The translations under genes and the position numbers were made by a program. This document shows, one piece after another, positions 24,740 through 33,367 of a stretch of 64,000 nucleotides of DNA; positions within the stretch are counted from its first letter, which is position 1; each line of letters starts with the position of its first letter. Under the pieces are notes generated by a model. It did not search any database, was not told the origin of the DNA, and was given only the letters and a program-made list of their open reading frames with translations. Source of the DNA: Umezawaea sp049997955 (GTDB lineage Bacteria > Actinomycetota > Actinomycetes > Mycobacteriales > Pseudonocardiaceae). The stretch covers positions 617,478 to 681,477 of the forward strand of contig JAEBDY010000002.1 in the NCBI GenBank assembly GCA_049997955.1, read 5' to 3'.

Positions 24740-25273
24740 ATGACAGCTTTGATCCTCATCGACGTGCAGCGCGGTTTCGGCGACCTGGAGTTCTGGGGGC
24801 CGCGCAACAACCCCGATGCCGAGGCGAACATCGCCGCGCTGGCGAAAGCGTGGCGGGGGCCGATCGTGCTGGTGCGGCACGACTCCACGAAACCTGGATC
24901 GCCGCTGGCGCCCGGCACGCTCGGCAACACGTTCAAGCCGGAACTCGACGGCGTGGAGCCGGACCTGATGTTCGCGAAGAGGGTCAACTCCGCGTTCCAC
25001 GGCGAGGTCGACCTGCACGCGTGGCTGACGAAGCGCGGCATCACCGACATCACGTTGGTGGGCATCCAGACCAACATGTGCGTCGAGACGACCGCTCGCG
25101 TGGGCGGCAACCTCGGCTACCGCGTGGTCGTGCCGATCGACGCGACGTTCACGTTCGACCTGGAGGGGCTCACCGCGGACGAACTGACCGCCGCCACGGT
25201 GGCGAACCTGCGTGGCGGCGGCTTCGCGGAGATCACCAGCACCAAGGAGGTGCTGGACGAAATCTCCCCCTGA
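24740..25273 (+). CDS. Cysteine hydrolase, isochorismatase/nicotinamidase-like
   Basis: A 177-residue protein with the alpha/beta fold of cysteine amidohydrolases. The presumed triad is Asp8 (LILIDVQRGF), Lys80 (FAKRVNSAF) and Cys114 (GIQTNMCVETTAR). The cis-peptide region before the cysteine is conserved. These enzymes hydrolyse C-N or vinyl-ether bonds; the substrate here is not predictable. It is divergently arranged with the GlxA-type regulator, which probably controls it. Confidence 0.88.
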   Translation: MTALILIDVQRGFGDLEFWGPRNNPDAEANIAALAKAWRGPIVLVRHDSTKPGSPLAPGTLGNTFKPELDGVEPDLMFAKRVNSAFHGEVDLHAWLTKRGITDITLVGIQTNMCVETTARVGGNLGYRVVVPIDATFTFDLEGLTADELTAATVANLRGGGFAEITSTKEVLDEISP

Positions 25274-25383
25274 GGGATGGCTCGCCTCGGCGGCCGGTCG
25301 GCGCGAGTGATCGGCGATCATGGCAGGCACAGGAGGCTTGGCATCCAGGTCGGACTGCTGTTCGAGGTGTCGCACTCCGCGGT

Positions 25384-25423
25384 ATCGCAAGCACCCGACA
25401 GGGCTCGGTCGGCTGCTTGCGAT
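25384..25423. terminator. Bidirectional hairpin terminator
   Basis: ATCGCAAGCA (25384-25393) pairs perfectly with TGCTTGCGAT (25414-25423). After one mismatch five more base pairs form inside (CCGAC/GTCGG). It lies between the ends of the convergent hydrolase and ethylmalonyl-CoA mutase genes and can serve both. Confidence 0.7.
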
Positions 25424-25439
25424 GCCTATGGGACAGGAC

Positions 25440-27434
25440 TCAGGACAGGCCGTGGAACTCGCGGATGACCGTGACGATCTCGTCCATGATCTGGGTCAGC
25501 TCGTAGTCCTTGGGTGTGAACACCCTGGCCACGCCGCGTTCCTTGAGCTTCTCGGCGTCGTCGGGCGGGATGATTCCCCCGACGATGACCGGGATGTCGC
25601 CGGCACCGGCGGCACGGAGTCCGTCGACCACGGCGGGCACGACCTCCAGGTGCGAGCCGGACAGGATCGACAGGCCCACGACGTGGACGTCCTCCTGGAC
25701 GGCGGCGGAGGTGATCTGCGCGGGCGTGAGTCGGATGCCCTGGTAGACGACCTCGAAGCCGACGTCGCGGGCTCGGACGGCGACCTGTTCGGCGCCGTTG
25801 GAGTGGCCGTCCAGTCCGGGTTTGCCGACCAGGATCCGCAGTCGTTCGCCGATCTCCTCGCCGGTGGCGCGGACGCGGTCGCGCACCCGTGCGATCTCCG
25901 TGCCCGCCTCGCCGGACGCCGACGCGGCCGAAACCCCTGTGGGGGCGCGGTATTCGCCGAACGTGTCGCGCAGTGCCTGCGACCACTCGCCGGTCGTGAC
26001 ACCGGCCTTGGCGCAGGCAATGGTGACCTCGACCAGGTTCGCGTCGGTCTTCGCCGCCGCGCGCAGTGCCGTCAGAGAGGAGTCCACGAGGGACTCGTTC
26101 CGGTTCGACCGCCACTTGCGGATCGCTTCCACCGCTTGGAGTTCCACGATCGGGTCGATGGTCTCGATCGCCTTCGCGCCCTCGGCCTGCAACGGGGACG
26201 GCTCGCTGGTGGCGAACTTGTTCACGCCCACCACGACGTCTTCGCCGGACTCGACCCGACGACGTCGGTCGGCCAGCGAGCTGACGAGGGCGGACTTCAT
26301 GTACCCGCTCTCGACGGCCGCGACCGCGCCGCCCATTGCCTGCACGCGGTCGATCTCCTCGCGCGCGCCGGCGATGATCTCCGCGACCTTGGCTTCGATC
26401 ACCTTCGAGCCCTCGAAGATGTCCTGGTACTCCAGCAGGTCCGTCTCGTACGCGAGCACCTGCTGCATGCGCAGCGCCCACTGCTGGTCCCACGGGCGCG
26501 GCAGGCCCAGGGCCTCGTTCCACGCGGGCAGCTGGATCGCCCGAGCTCGGGCGTCGCGCGACAGCGACACAGCCAGCATCTCCAGCACGATCCGCTGGAC
26601 GTTGTTCTCCGGTTGGGCCTCGGTCAACCCCAGCGAGTTGACCTGCACGCCGTACCGGAACCGCCGCTGCTTCGGGTCCGTGATCCCGTAGCGCTCGCGG
26701 GTGATGTCGTCCCAGAGCTGGGTGAACGCCCGCATCTTGCACATCTCTTCGACGAACCGCACCCCGGCGTTCACGAAGAACGACATGCGCGCGACCACGT
26801 CGCCGAACCGCTCCGGCGGCACCTGGCCCGAGTCGCGCACGGAGTCCAGCACGGCGATCGCCGTCGACATCGCGTACGCGACCTCCTGCGCGGGCGTCGC
26901 GCCGACTTCCTGGAGGTGGTAGCTGCAGATGTTGATCGGGTTCCACTTCGGCACGTTCGACACGGTCCACGCGACCATGTCCGTGATCAGCCGCAGACTC
27001 GGGCCGGGCGGGAACACGTACGTCCCGCGCGACAGGTACTCCTTGATGATGTCGTTCTGCGTGGTGCCCGCGAGCTGGTTCGGGTCGGCCCCGTGCTCCT
27101 CGGCCACGCTCACGTACAGCGCCAACAGCCACATCGCCGTGGCGTTGATCGTCATCGACGTGTTCGCGCCGTCGAACGGGATCCCGTCGAACAGCCGCCG
27201 CATGTCGCCGATGTGGCTGATCGGCACGCCGACCTTGCCGACCTCGCCCTTGGCGAGCTCGTCGTCCGGGTCGTAGCCCGTCTGCGTCGGCAGGTCGAAA
27301 GCCACGGAGAGGCCCGTCTGCCCCTTGGCGAGGTTCCGCCGGTACAGCTCGTTGGACGCGGTGGCGGACGAATGCCCCGCGTAGGTCCGCATGACCCACG
27401 GGCGGTCGCGCTCGCGGTCGGCCGGGTACGGCAA
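25440..27434 (-). CDS. ecm: Ethylmalonyl-CoA mutase (MeaA-type, adenosylcobalamin-dependent)
   Basis: A 664-residue single-chain mutase. The N-terminal (beta/alpha)8 substrate domain includes AGHSSATASNELYR, FDLPTQTGYDPDD and GANTSMTINATAMW. The C-terminal cobalamin-binding domain has GLDGHSNGAEQVA (the DxHxxG lower-ligand loop), then LSILSGSHLEVVP and VIVGGIIPP. Length and sequence match the 'protein meaA' group, shown elsewhere to be ethylmalonyl-CoA mutase converting (2R)-ethylmalonyl-CoA to methylsuccinyl-CoA. The start is TTG 27434, with GGGAGG five bases upstream. A cobalamin adenosyltransferase gene lies 1.9 kb away. No ethylmalonyl-CoA pathway partner genes are in the window. Confidence 0.88.
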   Translation of the reverse strand: MPYPADRERDRPWVMRTYAGHSSATASNELYRRNLAKGQTGLSVAFDLPTQTGYDPDDELAKGEVGKVGVPISHIGDMRRLFDGIPFDGANTSMTINATAMWLLALYVSVAEEHGADPNQLAGTTQNDIIKEYLSRGTYVFPPGPSLRLITDMVAWTVSNVPKWNPINICSYHLQEVGATPAQEVAYAMSTAIAVLDSVRDSGQVPPERFGDVVARMSFFVNAGVRFVEEMCKMRAFTQLWDDITRERYGITDPKQRRFRYGVQVNSLGLTEAQPENNVQRIVLEMLAVSLSRDARARAIQLPAWNEALGLPRPWDQQWALRMQQVLAYETDLLEYQDIFEGSKVIEAKVAEIIAGAREEIDRVQAMGGAVAAVESGYMKSALVSSLADRRRRVESGEDVVVGVNKFATSEPSPLQAEGAKAIETIDPIVELQAVEAIRKWRSNRNESLVDSSLTALRAAAKTDANLVEVTIACAKAGVTTGEWSQALRDTFGEYRAPTGVSAASASGEAGTEIARVRDRVRATGEEIGERLRILVGKPGLDGHSNGAEQVAVRARDVGFEVVYQGIRLTPAQITSAAVQEDVHVVGLSILSGSHLEVVPAVVDGLRAAGAGDIPVIVGGIIPPDDAEKLKERGVARVFTPKDYELTQIMDEIVTVIREFHGLS

Positions 27435-27477
27435 GACAACCTCCCGGAGGCCGGTGACGACGTTGTTGCCCGTAGCG

Positions 27478-27489
27478 TACTGACCAGTA
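27478..27489. promoter_or_regulatory. Palindrome upstream of ecm, candidate TetR-type operator
   Basis: TACTG-AC-CAGTA is a perfect inverted repeat centred about 50 bp upstream of the ecm start and about 110 bp from the divergent small membrane gene. Its look (TACTGACCAGTA) is typical of TetR-family operators. No TetR gene is nearby, so a regulator encoded elsewhere would be needed. Confidence 0.4.
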
Positions 27490-27595
27490 ACACCGCGTCC
27501 ACGTGCCGTTGCTCACTGAATCGGTATTGGGCGTCCGTCCACACCATCCCCGAAGATCCCTTCGGCGGCTGCGCGAGCCTCGGCGGGAGCGCACG

Positions 27596-27904
27596 ATGAG
27601 GGGTGTGAACGCGTGGATCCAGACCCTGCTGCTGATCGCGGTCTTCGGCCTGTTGGCCGGGGTGTTGCGGTGGGCGTTCGGCAACGACCGGCGAGCCGTG
27701 CCGGACTACACCGGCGACGACTTCGGGTTGCTGAACGAGGTGGCGATCGTGCCGACGGAAGAGGCGGCGAAGGTGCTCGCCAGGCGCTTGCGCACGGCTG
27801 GGATCAAGGCCACGGCGGTGCGGGGTGCGCAGCCGGGCGCCTACCGGGTGATGGTGTTCCCGGTAGACGTCCCGGACGCGAAACTGGTGCTGCGCGACGT
27901 CTAA
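27596..27904 (+). CDS. Small membrane-anchored protein with DUF2007-like domain
   Basis: A 102-residue protein with one N-terminal transmembrane helix (WIQTLLLIAVFGLLAGVLRW). A short soluble domain (EVAIVPTEEAAKVLARRLRT and AYRVMVFPVDVPDAKLVL) resembles the small DUF2007 'putative signal-transducing' fold. The ATG at 27596 was chosen; a GTG at 27605 is also possible. It is divergent from ecm and convergent with murA. The function is unknown. Confidence 0.7.
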   Translation: MRGVNAWIQTLLLIAVFGLLAGVLRWAFGNDRRAVPDYTGDDFGLLNEVAIVPTEEAAKVLARRLRTAGIKATAVRGAQPGAYRVMVFPVDVPDAKLVLRDV

Positions 27905-27985
27905 CTGGTGCAGTGAGGCGGGCAACGGGTATTGCGCGAGCACTAACCGGTGCAGCGCCATGGGCTGACTGGTGTTGCGCGACGT
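27882..27985 (+). repeat. Four imperfect direct repeats between a small gene and murA
   Basis: AACTGGTGCTGCGCGACGT (27882) recurs as GACTGGTGTTGCGCGACGT (27967), with shorter copies AACTGGTGCAG (27903) and AACCGGTGCAGCGC (27944). The first copy encodes the end of the small membrane protein and the last reaches the murA stop codon. This looks like a local duplication. Confidence 0.55.
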
Positions 27986-29253
27986 TAAGAGGTGACGCGT
28001 TCCACGCTGGCACCGAGCTTGCGGAGGTTCTCCACGAAGCCGGGGTAGCCGCGTTCGATGTGGAAGATCTCCCACACCTCGGTGGCGCCGTCGGCGCACA
28101 GGCCCGCCAGCACGAGACCGGCGCCCGCGCGGATGTCCGACGCCCACACGGGGGCGCTGGAGAGGCGTTCGACGCCGCGGACGACGGCGTGGTGGCCGTC
28201 GGTGCGGGCGTCGGCGCCCAGGCGGATCATCTCCTCGATGAACCGGAACCGCGCCTCGAACAGGTTCTCGGTGATCATCGACGTGCCCTCGGACACCGTG
28301 GACAGCGCGATGGCGAACGGCTGGTTGTCCGTCGCGAAGCCGGGGTACGGGAGCGTGACGAAGTCGACCGACTTGGGCCTGCCCTCCTGCACCACGCGGA
28401 AGCCCTCGTCCGGGCCGCCCTCGTAGGTGGTGACCTCGGCGCCCGCCATGCGGAGCTTCTCCAGCACGAGGTCCAGGTGGTGCGGGTTCACGCCGCGGAC
28501 GCGGATGTCGCCGCGGGTCATGGCGGCGGCGAACGCCCACGTCGCGCCGACGATCCGGTCGCCGACGACGCGGTGCTGCGTCGGGTGCAGTTCCTCGACG
28601 CCGTGCACGGTCAGCGTGGACGTGCCCGCGCCCTCGATCTTGGCGCCCATGTCCTGGAGCATCTGGCAGATGTCGATGATCTCCGGCTCGCGGGCCGCGT
28701 TGTCGATCACCGTCGTGCCCTTGGCCAGCACCGCGGCCATGAGGATGTTCTCGGTCGCGCCCACGCTCGGGAAGTCGAGCCAGATCTGGGCGCCGTGCAG
28801 GCCCTCGGCGTTCGCGACGACGCAGCCGTGCTCGATCTCCGTCGTGGCGCCGAGCTTCCGCAGTCCCGCCTGGTGCATGTCCAGCGGACGCGAACCGATC
28901 GCGTCACCGCCGGGCAGCGCCACGACCGCGCGCTTGCAGCGGCCGACGAGGGGGCCGAGCACGCACACCGAGGCGCGCAGCTTGCCCATCGCCTCGGAGT
29001 CCGCCCGGTGGTTCAGCTCGGCGGGAGTGGTGATGGTGACCACATCGCCTTCGATGACCACGACGCACCCGAGACTGCGCAGGACGTCCGCCATGAGCGG
29101 CACGTCCAGGATCTCCGGGCAGTTCGTGATGGTCGTGGTGCCTTCGGCGAGCAGAGCCGCCGCCATCAGCTTCAACACGCTGTTCTTGGCCCCGACGACA
29201 TCGACCTCGCCGACCAGGCGTGCCCCGCCGTGGACCCGGAAATGCTCACTCAC
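27985..29253 (-). CDS. murA: UDP-N-acetylglucosamine 1-carboxyvinyltransferase MurA (Asp-type)
   Basis: A 422-residue enolpyruvyl transferase making the first committed peptidoglycan precursor. The family start (EVDVVGAKNSVLKLMAAALL) is intact. In the catalytic loop VALPGGDAIGSRPLDMH the usual Cys (Cys115 of E. coli) is replaced by Asp117. The same substitution is known from Mycobacterium tuberculosis, where it gives intrinsic fosfomycin resistance while keeping activity. The start is GTG 29253, with GAGGAG seven bases upstream. It lies in the conserved atpC-DUF2550-murA neighbourhood, with the adenosyltransferase gene (plus strand) between them. Confidence 0.95.
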   Translation of the reverse strand: MSEHFRVHGGARLVGEVDVVGAKNSVLKLMAAALLAEGTTTITNCPEILDVPLMADVLRSLGCVVVIEGDVVTITTPAELNHRADSEAMGKLRASVCVLGPLVGRCKRAVVALPGGDAIGSRPLDMHQAGLRKLGATTEIEHGCVVANAEGLHGAQIWLDFPSVGATENILMAAVLAKGTTVIDNAAREPEIIDICQMLQDMGAKIEGAGTSTLTVHGVEELHPTQHRVVGDRIVGATWAFAAAMTRGDIRVRGVNPHHLDLVLEKLRMAGAEVTTYEGGPDEGFRVVQEGRPKSVDFVTLPYPGFATDNQPFAIALSTVSEGTSMITENLFEARFRFIEEMIRLGADARTDGHHAVVRGVERLSSAPVWASDIRAGAGLVLAGLCADGATEVWEIFHIERGYPGFVENLRKLGASVERVTS

Positions 29254-29340
29254 CAAAGAACTCCTCAACGCTTGCCCCTGACGGGCGATCCTACGGACGT
29301 TCTGAATCGAGCACGTGCGTGAGCCCCTTAGAGTGCGGAC

Positions 29341-29913
29341 ATGGCGGTTCACCTCACCAAGATCTACACGCGCGTCGGCGACGACGGCACGACCGGACTC
29401 GGCGACTTCTCACGGGTGCCCAAGACCGATCCGCGCATCGTCGCGTACGCGGACGTGGACGAGACGAACGCGTCGCTCGGGGTCGCGTTGGCGCTCGGTT
29501 CGCTGGCCGAGGACGTGCACGAGGTCGTGCGGAAGGTGCAGAACGACCTGTTCGACGTCGGCGCCGACCTGTGCACGCCGATCGTGCCGGAGCCGGAGTA
29601 CCCGCCGCTGCGGGTCACGCAGGCGTACGTGGACCGGTTGGAAGGCTGGTGCGACGAGTACAACGCGCGCACCGGGAAGCTGGACTCGTTCATCCTGAAC
29701 GGCGGCACGCCCGGCGCCGCCCTGCTGCACCAGGCGCGAACGATCTCGCGGCGGGCCGAGCGGAGCACGTGGGCGCTGCTGGAGGTGGACGCGGAGCGCA
29801 CGAACGCGCTGACCGCGAAGTACCTGAACCGGCTGTCCGACCTGCTGTTCATCCTGGCCCGCGTGGCGAACCCGGATGGCGACGTGCTCTGGAAGCCCGG
29901 CCAGAACGCCTAG
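29341..29913 (+). CDS. Cob(I)alamin adenosyltransferase, PduO type
   Basis: A 190-residue protein with the PduO-type ATP-binding N-terminus (KIYTRVGDDGTTGLGDFSRV), the VDETNASLG segment and the conserved RRAERSTWAL..TNALTAKYLNRLSDLLFILAR helical region. It transfers the adenosyl group of ATP to cob(I)alamin, giving coenzyme B12. This is the cofactor needed by the ethylmalonyl-CoA mutase encoded nearby. The gene is divergent from murA, and its 3' end overlaps the convergent DUF2550 gene by 4 bp. Confidence 0.93.
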   Translation: MAVHLTKIYTRVGDDGTTGLGDFSRVPKTDPRIVAYADVDETNASLGVALALGSLAEDVHEVVRKVQNDLFDVGADLCTPIVPEPEYPPLRVTQAYVDRLEGWCDEYNARTGKLDSFILNGGTPGAALLHQARTISRRAERSTWALLEVDAERTNALTAKYLNRLSDLLFILARVANPDGDVLWKPGQNA

Positions 29914-30344
29914 GAAGCCCGGCGGATGGAACGGCCCGGAGGCGCTGACTCGAGCCACGACAGGAATCCCGTCAGCGCGTCCGGGCCCATGGCGATCTCG
30001 ATCTCACTGCCCGTGCTGCTGCGGCACCGGAGCACCACGGAGCCCGTGGGCATGGCGTAGGTCTCGGACGGGCCCGGCTCGCGCCGGTCGTCGATCTCCA
30101 GGCCTTCGCGGGTGATGATCTGGTTCGGGCCCGAGCCGAGGCTCAGCACGCGGAACCAGACGAATTCGTCACCCTGGTAGCGGCCGACGCCGAGGTGCCA
30201 GCCCCGGCCGCTGTCGTCCTGACGCAGGCGGAGCGCCACGTGCACGCCGCCCGCGCGGAGCAACCTGAGTCTGCGCCAGACGAAGTACGCCAGGCCCACG
30301 AACACGACGAACAGGACCACCCCGACCATCTCGGCGATCCCCAC
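29910..30344 (-). CDS. DUF2550 membrane protein
   Basis: A 144-residue protein with one N-terminal transmembrane helix (MVGVVLFVVFVGLAYFVWRR), followed by a soluble beta-rich domain (GRGWHLGVGRYQGDEFVWFR). DUF2550 proteins are conserved in actinobacteria directly after atpC, and that position is kept here (29 bp downstream of atpC). Its function is unknown; the placement suggests a link to the membrane or cell envelope. Confidence 0.88.
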   Translation of the reverse strand: MGIAEMVGVVLFVVFVGLAYFVWRRLRLLRAGGVHVALRLRQDDSGRGWHLGVGRYQGDEFVWFRVLSLGSGPNQIITREGLEIDDRREPGPSETYAMPTGSVVLRCRSSTGSEIEIAMGPDALTGFLSWLESAPPGRSIRRAS

Positions 30345-30373
30345 GGCGATACCCGTTTCGTCCGCGTCCGGTC

Positions 30374-30739
30374 TCAGGCCGGGTGTCCGGCTGCGCGCAA
30401 GGCGGCGATCGCCCGCCCTCGCTGGAGGTCGTCCGAGTCCTTCGCGGCGGACCGGGCCTTCTCGACGTCGATCTCGTCGGCCAGCTCGGCGTCCTCGGCG
30501 AGCACGCTCACCGCGGAGCCCGTCACGGACAGGAACCCGCCGTACACGGCCGCGGTCACGAGCTCACCCTCGACGGTGCGGATGCGGACCACGCCACCCT
30601 CGACCAGCTGGCCGAGCATGGGCTCGTGGCCCGGAAGTACGCCGATCTCGCCCTCGGTCGTCTGGGCGACCACCGACGTGGCCGTGCCCGACCACAGACG
30701 GCGTTCAACGGCGACCAACTGGACGGTCATCTCGGCCAC
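30374..30739 (-). CDS. atpC: F1Fo-ATP synthase subunit epsilon
   Basis: A 121-residue epsilon subunit: an N-terminal beta sandwich (VERRLWSGTATSVVAQTTEG, GVLPGHEPMLGQLVEGGVV) and a short C-terminal helical part (DVEKARSAAKDSDDLQRGRA). It starts at GTG 30739 with a GAGGGAGAT ribosome site. In most bacteria atpC directly follows atpD. Here it stands 3.6 kb away, beyond a 4-hydroxybenzoate gene module and two terminators, so it needs its own promoter. The only hint is a -10-like TAGACT on the minus strand at 30773-30778, with no convincing -35. The rest of the 228-bp gap to pcaK holds nothing besides the pcaK terminator. Confidence 0.95.
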   Translation of the reverse strand: MAEMTVQLVAVERRLWSGTATSVVAQTTEGEIGVLPGHEPMLGQLVEGGVVRIRTVEGELVTAAVYGGFLSVTGSAVSVLAEDAELADEIDVEKARSAAKDSDDLQRGRAIAALRAAGHPA

Positions 30740-30920
30740 GCGTATCTCCCTCGTCGACTGGAGTCGAACCGCAGTCTAAACGGTCGGGTGACAACCTTGC
30801 CGCCCCGGCCTGGTCACACCGGGCCGCGACCCGCTTTGATCACCCCTTTCGAGGCGAAGCGGTTCGAAATCCTCACAGCGCCTTCACGGCGATCGGTGCG
30901 GAGGACGGCCGGGCCGGTCC

Positions 30921-30960
30921 GGGTCGACCTCCTCGGCCAGGCGTCCGAGGAGGTCGACCC
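30921..30960 (-). terminator. Strong hairpin terminator after the pcaK-like gene
   Basis: GGGTCGACCTCCTCGG (30921-30936) pairs perfectly with CCGAGGAGGTCGACCC (30945-30960) around an 8-nt loop, a 16-bp stem. It lies 7 bp downstream of the permease stop and should stop pobA-pcaK transcription before atpC. No U tract is present, as is common in high-GC actinobacteria. Confidence 0.8.
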
Positions 30961-30967
30961 CGCTCCG

Positions 30968-32143
30968 CTAGGCGTCCACGCGGGCGCGGGAGCCGATGGC
31001 GAACACGGCCACCGCGCCCAGCGCGGCCACGAGGGCGAAGGCGTAGAAGCCCCACGGGTAGGCGATGCCGGCGGTCAGCAGGGCGCCGCCGAGCAACGGG
31101 CCGCAGATGGCGCCGATGCGGCCGATCCCGGCGGTCCAGCCGAGGCCGGTGGCGCGGTTGGCGTCGGAGTAGACGCGGCCGACGTAGGCGTACACGAGGA
31201 CCTGGGCGCTGAACACGAAGCAGCCCGTGATGAGCACGGCGACGTACACGCCGAAGCCGGGCAGCTTCACGCTCAGCAGGCCGAGGAACACCGCGGAGGC
31301 GGCGAACCAGGCGATGGTGGAGCGGCGGACGCCGAAGCGGTCGGCCACGTACCCCGCGACCAGCAGGCCGATCACGGCGCCGACGTTCAGCGTCAGCAGC
31401 AGGCCGAGCGCGGCGCCGAGCGGGTACCCGGCGGCGCGCATGATCTGCGGCAGCCAGGTGTTGAGGCCGTAGACGAGCAGCAGGCCCATGAAGGACGCGA
31501 CCCAGAACGCGAGGGTGGCGCGGACGAGGCCTGGCTTGAAGAGGGAGCCGATGACGTCCTTGACCGGGGAGGGTTCGAAGACGCGCGACTCGGGCAGGTG
31601 GCGCCACATGAGCGGCACCAGGACCAGCGCGGGCAGCGCGCCGATGACGAACAGGGCGCGCCAGCCGAGCGAGGGGATCACGAGGATGCCCAGCAGCGCC
31701 GTGATGACCGCGCCGACGTGGTACCCGGTCATGATCGTCGTGGTGGAACGGCCGCGGCGGTCGCTGTGGGAGAACTCGTTCACCAGCGCGATGGCGGTCG
31801 GCAGGCAGCCGCCGAGGCCCAGTCCGGCGAGGAAGCGCAGCGACCCGAAGATGAACACCGACGGGGCGAACGCGCACAGCAGCGTGAAGAAGGAGAACCC
31901 GGCCACGGCGAACATCAGGGCCTTGCGCCTGCCGATGACGTCCGTGACGGTGCCGATCGCGAGCGCGCCGACCATCATGCCCACCAGCCCGACGGTGGAG
32001 ACGACGGACGCGCTCGCGGGCGTGAGACCCCAGACCCTCTCCTGGAGCAGCACCGGAAGCACGGTGCCGAGCACGACGAGGTCGAACCCGTCCAGCAAGA
32101 CCGCCGTCCAGCTCAACGGCAGCACCCATCGGTTGGTGGACAT
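30968..32143 (-). CDS. pcaK: Aromatic-acid MFS permease (PcaK/AAHS family)
   Basis: A 391-residue, 12-helix transporter of the aromatic acid:H+ symporter family. TM1 has the aspartate motif WTAVLLDGFDLVVLGTVLPVL (DGFD), and the loop GALAIGTVTDVIGRRKAL follows TM2, both typical of PcaK. It is 15 bp downstream of pobA, so the two are one operon for uptake and hydroxylation of 4-hydroxybenzoate. Substrate assignment relies on this pairing. Confidence 0.85.
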   Translation of the reverse strand: MSTNRWVLPLSWTAVLLDGFDLVVLGTVLPVLLQERVWGLTPASASVVSTVGLVGMMVGALAIGTVTDVIGRRKALMFAVAGFSFFTLLCAFAPSVFIFGSLRFLAGLGLGGCLPTAIALVNEFSHSDRRGRSTTTIMTGYHVGAVITALLGILVIPSLGWRALFVIGALPALVLVPLMWRHLPESRVFEPSPVKDVIGSLFKPGLVRATLAFWVASFMGLLLVYGLNTWLPQIMRAAGYPLGAALGLLLTLNVGAVIGLLVAGYVADRFGVRRSTIAWFAASAVFLGLLSVKLPGFGVYVAVLITGCFVFSAQVLVYAYVGRVYSDANRATGLGWTAGIGRIGAICGPLLGGALLTAGIAYPWGFYAFALVAALGAVAVFAIGSRARVDA

Positions 32144-32158
32144 GGTGACCTCCAGTGC

Positions 32159-33325
32159 TCAGAAGGGCAGGCCTACGTAGTTCTCCGCGAGGCTCGTGGC
32201 GGCGGCCGACGACGTTGCGGTGTAGCGGAGCTGTGAGAGCTGGAGGCGGTGCTGGTAGTCCTCCGTGCCGGGTGCGCGGTGCAGCATCGTGGTCATGTGG
32301 TTGGAGAAGCCCTGCGCCCGCCACACCCTGCGCAGGCAGGTGTCCGAATAGGACTCGACGAGGTCGCTCTCCCCCTTGTGCAGCAACGCGGACAGCGCGC
32401 GGGAGAGCACCAGCACGTCGGCGATGGCGAGGTTCATGCCCTTGGCGCCGGTCGGCGGCACGATGTGCGCGGCGTCGCCCGCGAGGAACAGCCTGCCGTG
32501 CCGCATCGGCTCGGCGACGAAGCCGCGCATCGACGTGATGCCCTTCTCGATCACCGGGCCCTCGGTCAGCTCGAAGCCGTTGTCGGCCTCCAGCCGCAGG
32601 TGCAGCTCGTCCCAGATCCGGTCATCCGACCAGTCCTCGATGCGCTCGTTCGGGTCCACCTGGAGGTAGAGGCGGGTCACCTCGGGCGAGCGCATGGAGT
32701 GCAGCGCGAACCCGCGCTCGTGGCTGGCGTAGATCAGCTCATCGTGCGACGGCTCGGCCTTCGCCAGCAGCCCGAGCCACGCGAACGGGTACTCGTGCTC
32801 GAACGTCTTGAGCACCGCGTCCGGGATCGCGCCGCGGGCGATGCCGTGGAAGCCGTCGCAGCCAGCGATGACGTCGCACTCGATCTCGCCGCCGTCGAAC
32901 GTGATCCGCGGCCGGTCCGTCTCGATGTCGTGCACGGCGACGTCGGACACCTCGAACCGGATGTCACCGTCCGCCGCGAGCCTGGCCGCGATGAGGTCCT
33001 TCACGATCTCCTGCTGGCCGTACACGGTGATCGTGCCGCCGGTCAGCTCCGTGAGCGGGATGCGGTGGTCCTCGCGGTCGAAGCGCAGCGAGAACCCCTG
33101 GTGCGGCATTCCTTCCCTGTCCATCCGCTTGGCGAGGCCGACCTCCCGGAGGAGGTTCGCGCTGGGCTGTTCGACGACCCCCGCGCGCACGCGCCTCTCC
33201 ACGTAGTTGCGGCTGCGGACCTCCAGCACGACCGAGTCGATGCCTTCGAGGTGCAGCAGGTGGGACAGCAGCAGTCCCGCGGGTCCGGCTCCGATGATTC
33301 CGACCTGTGTTCGCACTCGGGACAT
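32159..33325 (-). CDS. pobA: 4-hydroxybenzoate 3-monooxygenase
   Basis: A 388-residue group A flavin monooxygenase. It has an N-terminal FAD site (VGIIGAGPAGLLLSHLLHLEG), the VRAGVVEQPSANLLREVGL segment characteristic of PobA, the DG motif (VIAGCDGFHGIARGAIP) and the GD motif (RLFLAGDAAHIVPPTGAKG). It converts 4-hydroxybenzoate and NAD(P)H to protocatechuate. The ATG at 33325 gives the expected length (~390). It precedes the pcaK-like permease by 15 bp and is divergent from an IclR regulator. No ring-cleavage genes are in the window. Confidence 0.93.
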   Translation of the reverse strand: MSRVRTQVGIIGAGPAGLLLSHLLHLEGIDSVVLEVRSRNYVERRVRAGVVEQPSANLLREVGLAKRMDREGMPHQGFSLRFDREDHRIPLTELTGGTITVYGQQEIVKDLIAARLAADGDIRFEVSDVAVHDIETDRPRITFDGGEIECDVIAGCDGFHGIARGAIPDAVLKTFEHEYPFAWLGLLAKAEPSHDELIYASHERGFALHSMRSPEVTRLYLQVDPNERIEDWSDDRIWDELHLRLEADNGFELTEGPVIEKGITSMRGFVAEPMRHGRLFLAGDAAHIVPPTGAKGMNLAIADVLVLSRALSALLHKGESDLVESYSDTCLRRVWRAQGFSNHMTTMLHRAPGTEDYQHRLQLSQLRYTATSSAAATSLAENYVGLPF

Positions 33326-33341
33326 CGTGGTGGGGACCACT

Positions 33342-33367
33342 GTCCACAGCGAGTGGACTTTCCACTC
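33342..33367. promoter_or_regulatory. Overlapping inverted repeats, candidate IclR-family operator
   Basis: In the 64-bp gap between pobA and the IclR gene, GTCCAC (33342-33347) pairs with GTGGAC (33353-33358). Overlapping this, GAGTGGA (33351-33357) pairs with TCCACTC (33361-33367). Shared half-sites TGGAC/TCCAC make a compact double palindrome in the position where PobR/PcaR-type regulators bind. Confidence 0.6.

Noticed and set aside
27435..27595. Cobalamin riboswitch upstream of ecm
   Set aside because: The mutase start lies about 44 bp from a TetR-like palindrome with no room or sequence for a B12-box aptamer.
29341..29913. Including the adenosyltransferase in a B12 operon with ecm
   Set aside because: It is on the opposite strand and separated by murA, so only a functional link, not co-transcription, can be claimed.
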